This document shows, in pieces, positions 61,190 to 64,000 of a stretch of DNA of 64,000 nt. The position numbers and the translations under genes were made by a program. Every line of letters starts with the position of its first letter. The stretch's first letter is position 1. The stretch lies in NCBI RefSeq assembly GCF_051106095.1, contig NC_135783.1:182978947-183042946 (forward strand), written 5' to 3'. The notes under the pieces were generated by a model. The model was not told where the DNA came from. It saw only the letters and a program-made list of their open reading frames with translations, and searched no databases. The DNA is from Pogona vitticeps (taxonomy: Eukaryota > Chordata > Lepidosauria > Squamata > Agamidae).

Positions 61190-64000
61190 TATATGAAGTA
61201 CCTTGAACACTAGAACAAAGATGAAGAACTGTTGATGTTGAGTGCCATTAGACTCTTAACTCCCATCATTCCTGGCCAAATGGCCATGCTGGCTTGGCCT
61301 GATGCCTGTTGCAGTCCAATGACATCTGGAGAACCAAAGTTGCCCCACCCCAGGCGATGGGGGAAGGGCGGGGAGCCTGTGACCTTTGAGATATTGCTGA
61401 AGCCACTCTGATCCTTCACCAATGGTTTATTCTTGTTGGAGCTGAAGTCCAGAAACCTCTGGAGGGCCTCAAGTCCCCCAGCCCTATTCTGAAGTAGTAT
61501 TATTAAAATGCTAAATATTATTAACTAAGCACACAAAACTTCAAACCCCTTTGTTTTTTGGCAGTTCTTAAAAACTATTTGGATCAAAGTTCTTTTCCTA
61601 GGAAAGAAAAAAAAAGCTTTGACCCCAACAATTATTCTTGTAAGCCCTCAGGTGATGTTTTTCGTTTATCTCCTTCAGGATTTCCAGTCATCAGTGACTT
61701 TTAAAATAACAAAGAGCTTTTTATTTCTGAACTTCCCCCACATACAAAGGGGGAATTGCAGGCCACTGTCGTACTTGGAGATTATCACTGTTTATAGTGG
61801 CACTTAAGTAGAAGCCTTTCTCCAGCTCCAGATTTATCTGAAATTTGCCTGTAATTGGTTTACATTGTGCTAAACCTTGCCTCCCTGCATATCTTTCTGG
61901 CCAACATTTTGGCCCTTATGGCCTTCGTAGGGGGTGGTACTTAAAAGGACACAGCAAACAATATGTGCTCCTCTTGATGTCACCTGGGCAATTTTCCGAT
62001 GTGTGAGGGCAGAACTTATGGATCAGTGTCCCTCACTTAAAGATATAGCACATAGCTCTAATGTTTGAGATCACCGTGTTATGGCACTTTAAGCAAGGAG
62101 TAAACATTGCTCATTGCTGGAATTCTACCATGACTGGGAGCACTGATACTTCATAGCCCTAAAGATAACAGAGGTCGATTTCCCTGCCCCCTTTTGAGAC
62201 CAGACATGATCGACTGAATGACAAAGAGCATATGTGGAGGACAAAAGGAAAGCAGTGCTGCTCAGAGGGTTGCAGTTCCACCCAGTGAGGGGCCTATATA
62301 CATGGGATGCATTGTGAATTTCCAAAATGACTGCTGGCCTGTGGAGTAATTTACCAAGAGGCTGGGGCATGGAGGAGGAGGGGGGGGTGGAATTACGCTC
62401 ACCGCTAGGAATGTTTAGTTAAGTGGAGGCTTACCATTGGGAAAACGCACAGCATGGACTGCTCCAGCCGTAGCAAGGACCGAGTGACAGAGGCATGATT
62501 TTGATCTCAGAATTGCAGCAAATTAAGCAGGACAAAATTAATTTGGAGCATCAGCCGGTAGGGCAGAATCTTTTGTAGTGATAAACAGGGTCAGGCTGAG
62601 CACATTCTGTAGCCTCAGGAGAAGAGAAGAATGATGGCCACCCCCAACTTCATGTACAGAAGCTGACCGGAAGGATGGAGGGTATGTCCTCCACTGCATT
62701 TTAGGGCAGTGTGCTAATTGGGGTATGAGTGCCAAGGGCAGGCCGGGTGGCCCATACCAGGATTACTGACCCTCCAGGTTTGGCCAGGAGTCTCTAGGAA
62801 TTTCTCTTGGTCTTTTGGAAAATCTTGAGGCCAGTCCTCTAGTGGTAGGCAGGCACAGGAACAAACTGCCCCCATCTGATCATTACTAGTCAGCTGCGCC
62901 TGTTAGAAAAGGCTACAAATACAGGGGTTTCTGATTCTTCTTACCGTGGGTCAGGACAGTGGAGAACCGAGACCAGGGCAGAAGGAAAAACTCACTATGG
63001 TAAATTGCTGCTAAGTAACCAGGCACCAGTCACATGACTAGGTGCTTGCTGGTTGTGCAGCCAGGTGCGGCCCTTTTAATGCCAACAGCACCTCATTGGT
63101 GAACAGCCCCAGTGAGTTACATGATTCAGTTCATGTATGTATGCATGTACTATGTATAAATAACCAACCAACCAGCTAATCAATGAGATTCTAGACGATG
63201 TTTTGTGCAAAAAAACAAGGTCTTCGGAACTCTTTTTTATGCAAATCTGAGTTCTGTAAATTTTTCACAAAATGTGAAAAATGCACAAAACCTCATGCCA
63301 ACCAGTGAAAGAAGTTTGTGTTTTGTTCTCGCCTGTACAACAAAATGAGTGAAAGTTGTCATCACTTGTCATGATTTATTTTGATCATGCCTTCCCCCAA
63401 GTATTGTATCATAACCTTTTTTGTAGTCCAGGCTTCTGCAGAGGGATTTAATAGCATAGCACCAAAATTTTGTCGTCCAGGCCGTACTGCATGATGCTCA
63501 TACTAAGGTCCTCCTTACCAGTGGCCATGTAGTTTTGGCAGTGCCAGCAATCCTGTTGACAGTTCAAGTACTGTAATATTTAAGGCCAGTGTAGGAAGCA
63601 AGATGGAAAACTTAAGATAATTACACCACCCTGGTGGTGAGAAGAGGCGGACCTGAGGTGGGACAGACTTGGTGGCTTGTAGCTGAGAGGCCATCGTGTT
63701 GTGGCATACTAAATTTTATATATTGATTCAAAACGGAGTTTAAGAATGTTCTTTGGACTGCAACCAGGGGGCTTTCTGAGTGACTGGAAGTTTTCGTTTA
63801 AAAAAGTAACTTGTAAAAATGCTGATTCAAAAGAATCAGATCAATGTTTGGTTATGCATGACTTGTTTATATTGCAGTTATGTCGCTTTCAGTTATCAGG
63901 ACTGAGTGAGGGAGAGAAATGGTGCCTGTTATAATTTCCTCTTGGAGGTGTTTATTTTTTTTTAAAAAAATCATCTAAAGATCCTTGATGTGAAACATAT
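61190..64000. other. Right-end intergenic DNA
   Basis: A palindromic-family copy lies at 61225-61345. The segment 61600-61900 is repeat-free and could be conserved. Elsewhere I see only unique-looking AT-rich sequence and no gene. Confidence 0.45.

Overview
This window is vertebrate nuclear DNA, almost certainly from a squamate reptile (lizard or snake). The evidence is the repeat mix: CR1, L2 and BovB-type LINEs sit together with tRNA-derived SINEs that carry BovB-like tails, Penelope-like elements, hAT and TA-flanked MITEs, and many long tetranucleotide microsatellites. I cannot resolve the lineage further. The DNA is mostly intergenic and intronic; only two host genes are recognised with confidence, both on the minus strand.

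Host genes. FZD7 (Frizzled-7, a Wnt receptor) is a single-exon gene at 47421-49161 inside a large CpG island that continues to about 50400. Its reading frame is split by a one-base anomaly in a C-rich homopolymer tract near 48612-48636, which is more likely an assembly error than a true lesion. About 39 kb downstream on the same strand, two small exons at 8056-8142 and 1253-1537 encode the N-terminus of KIAA2012. They have good splice sites, matching phase, and clear similarity to the human protein as I remember it. The FZD7 then KIAA2012 order and orientation match human 2q33. KIAA2012 continues beyond the left edge.

Other possible genic signals: a 277-bp exon-like block with a stop codon at 26547-26823 (minus), and an orphan CpG island at about 19030-20120 with an RFX X-box-like motif. 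Several repeat-free AT-rich blocks around FZD7 are candidate conserved noncoding elements; I judged these only from appearance.

Mobile DNA by region. The left end has a CR1 fragment (1-510), a TA-flanked foldback element (675-1063), and a Penelope-like element with a GIY-YIG endonuclease (3317-4410) in KIAA2012 intron 1. The 9-15 kb region has a large Penelope-type palindrome (9028-9511), a hAT MITE with near-perfect 8-bp target duplication (10388-10693), a BovB-tailed SINE with a TA MITE inserted in its tail (13405-13990), and a second foldback element (14494-14852). A BovB LINE end lies at 24703-25062, a CR1 tail at 27716-28392, and several SINEs between 25 and 36 kb. The right end carries the standout mobile element: an apparently complete Tc1-type transposon (59571-61189) with TA target duplication, IR/DR ends and an uninterrupted 340-aa DD34E transposase whose catalytic residues fall at D153, D244 and E279.

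No tRNA, rRNA or CRISPR array was found, and no LTR retrovirus was recognised by eye. The window gives the impression of the regulatory landscape of one developmental gene (FZD7), the 5' end of its neighbour, and a dense layer of retroposons and DNA transposons, one of which looks recently active.
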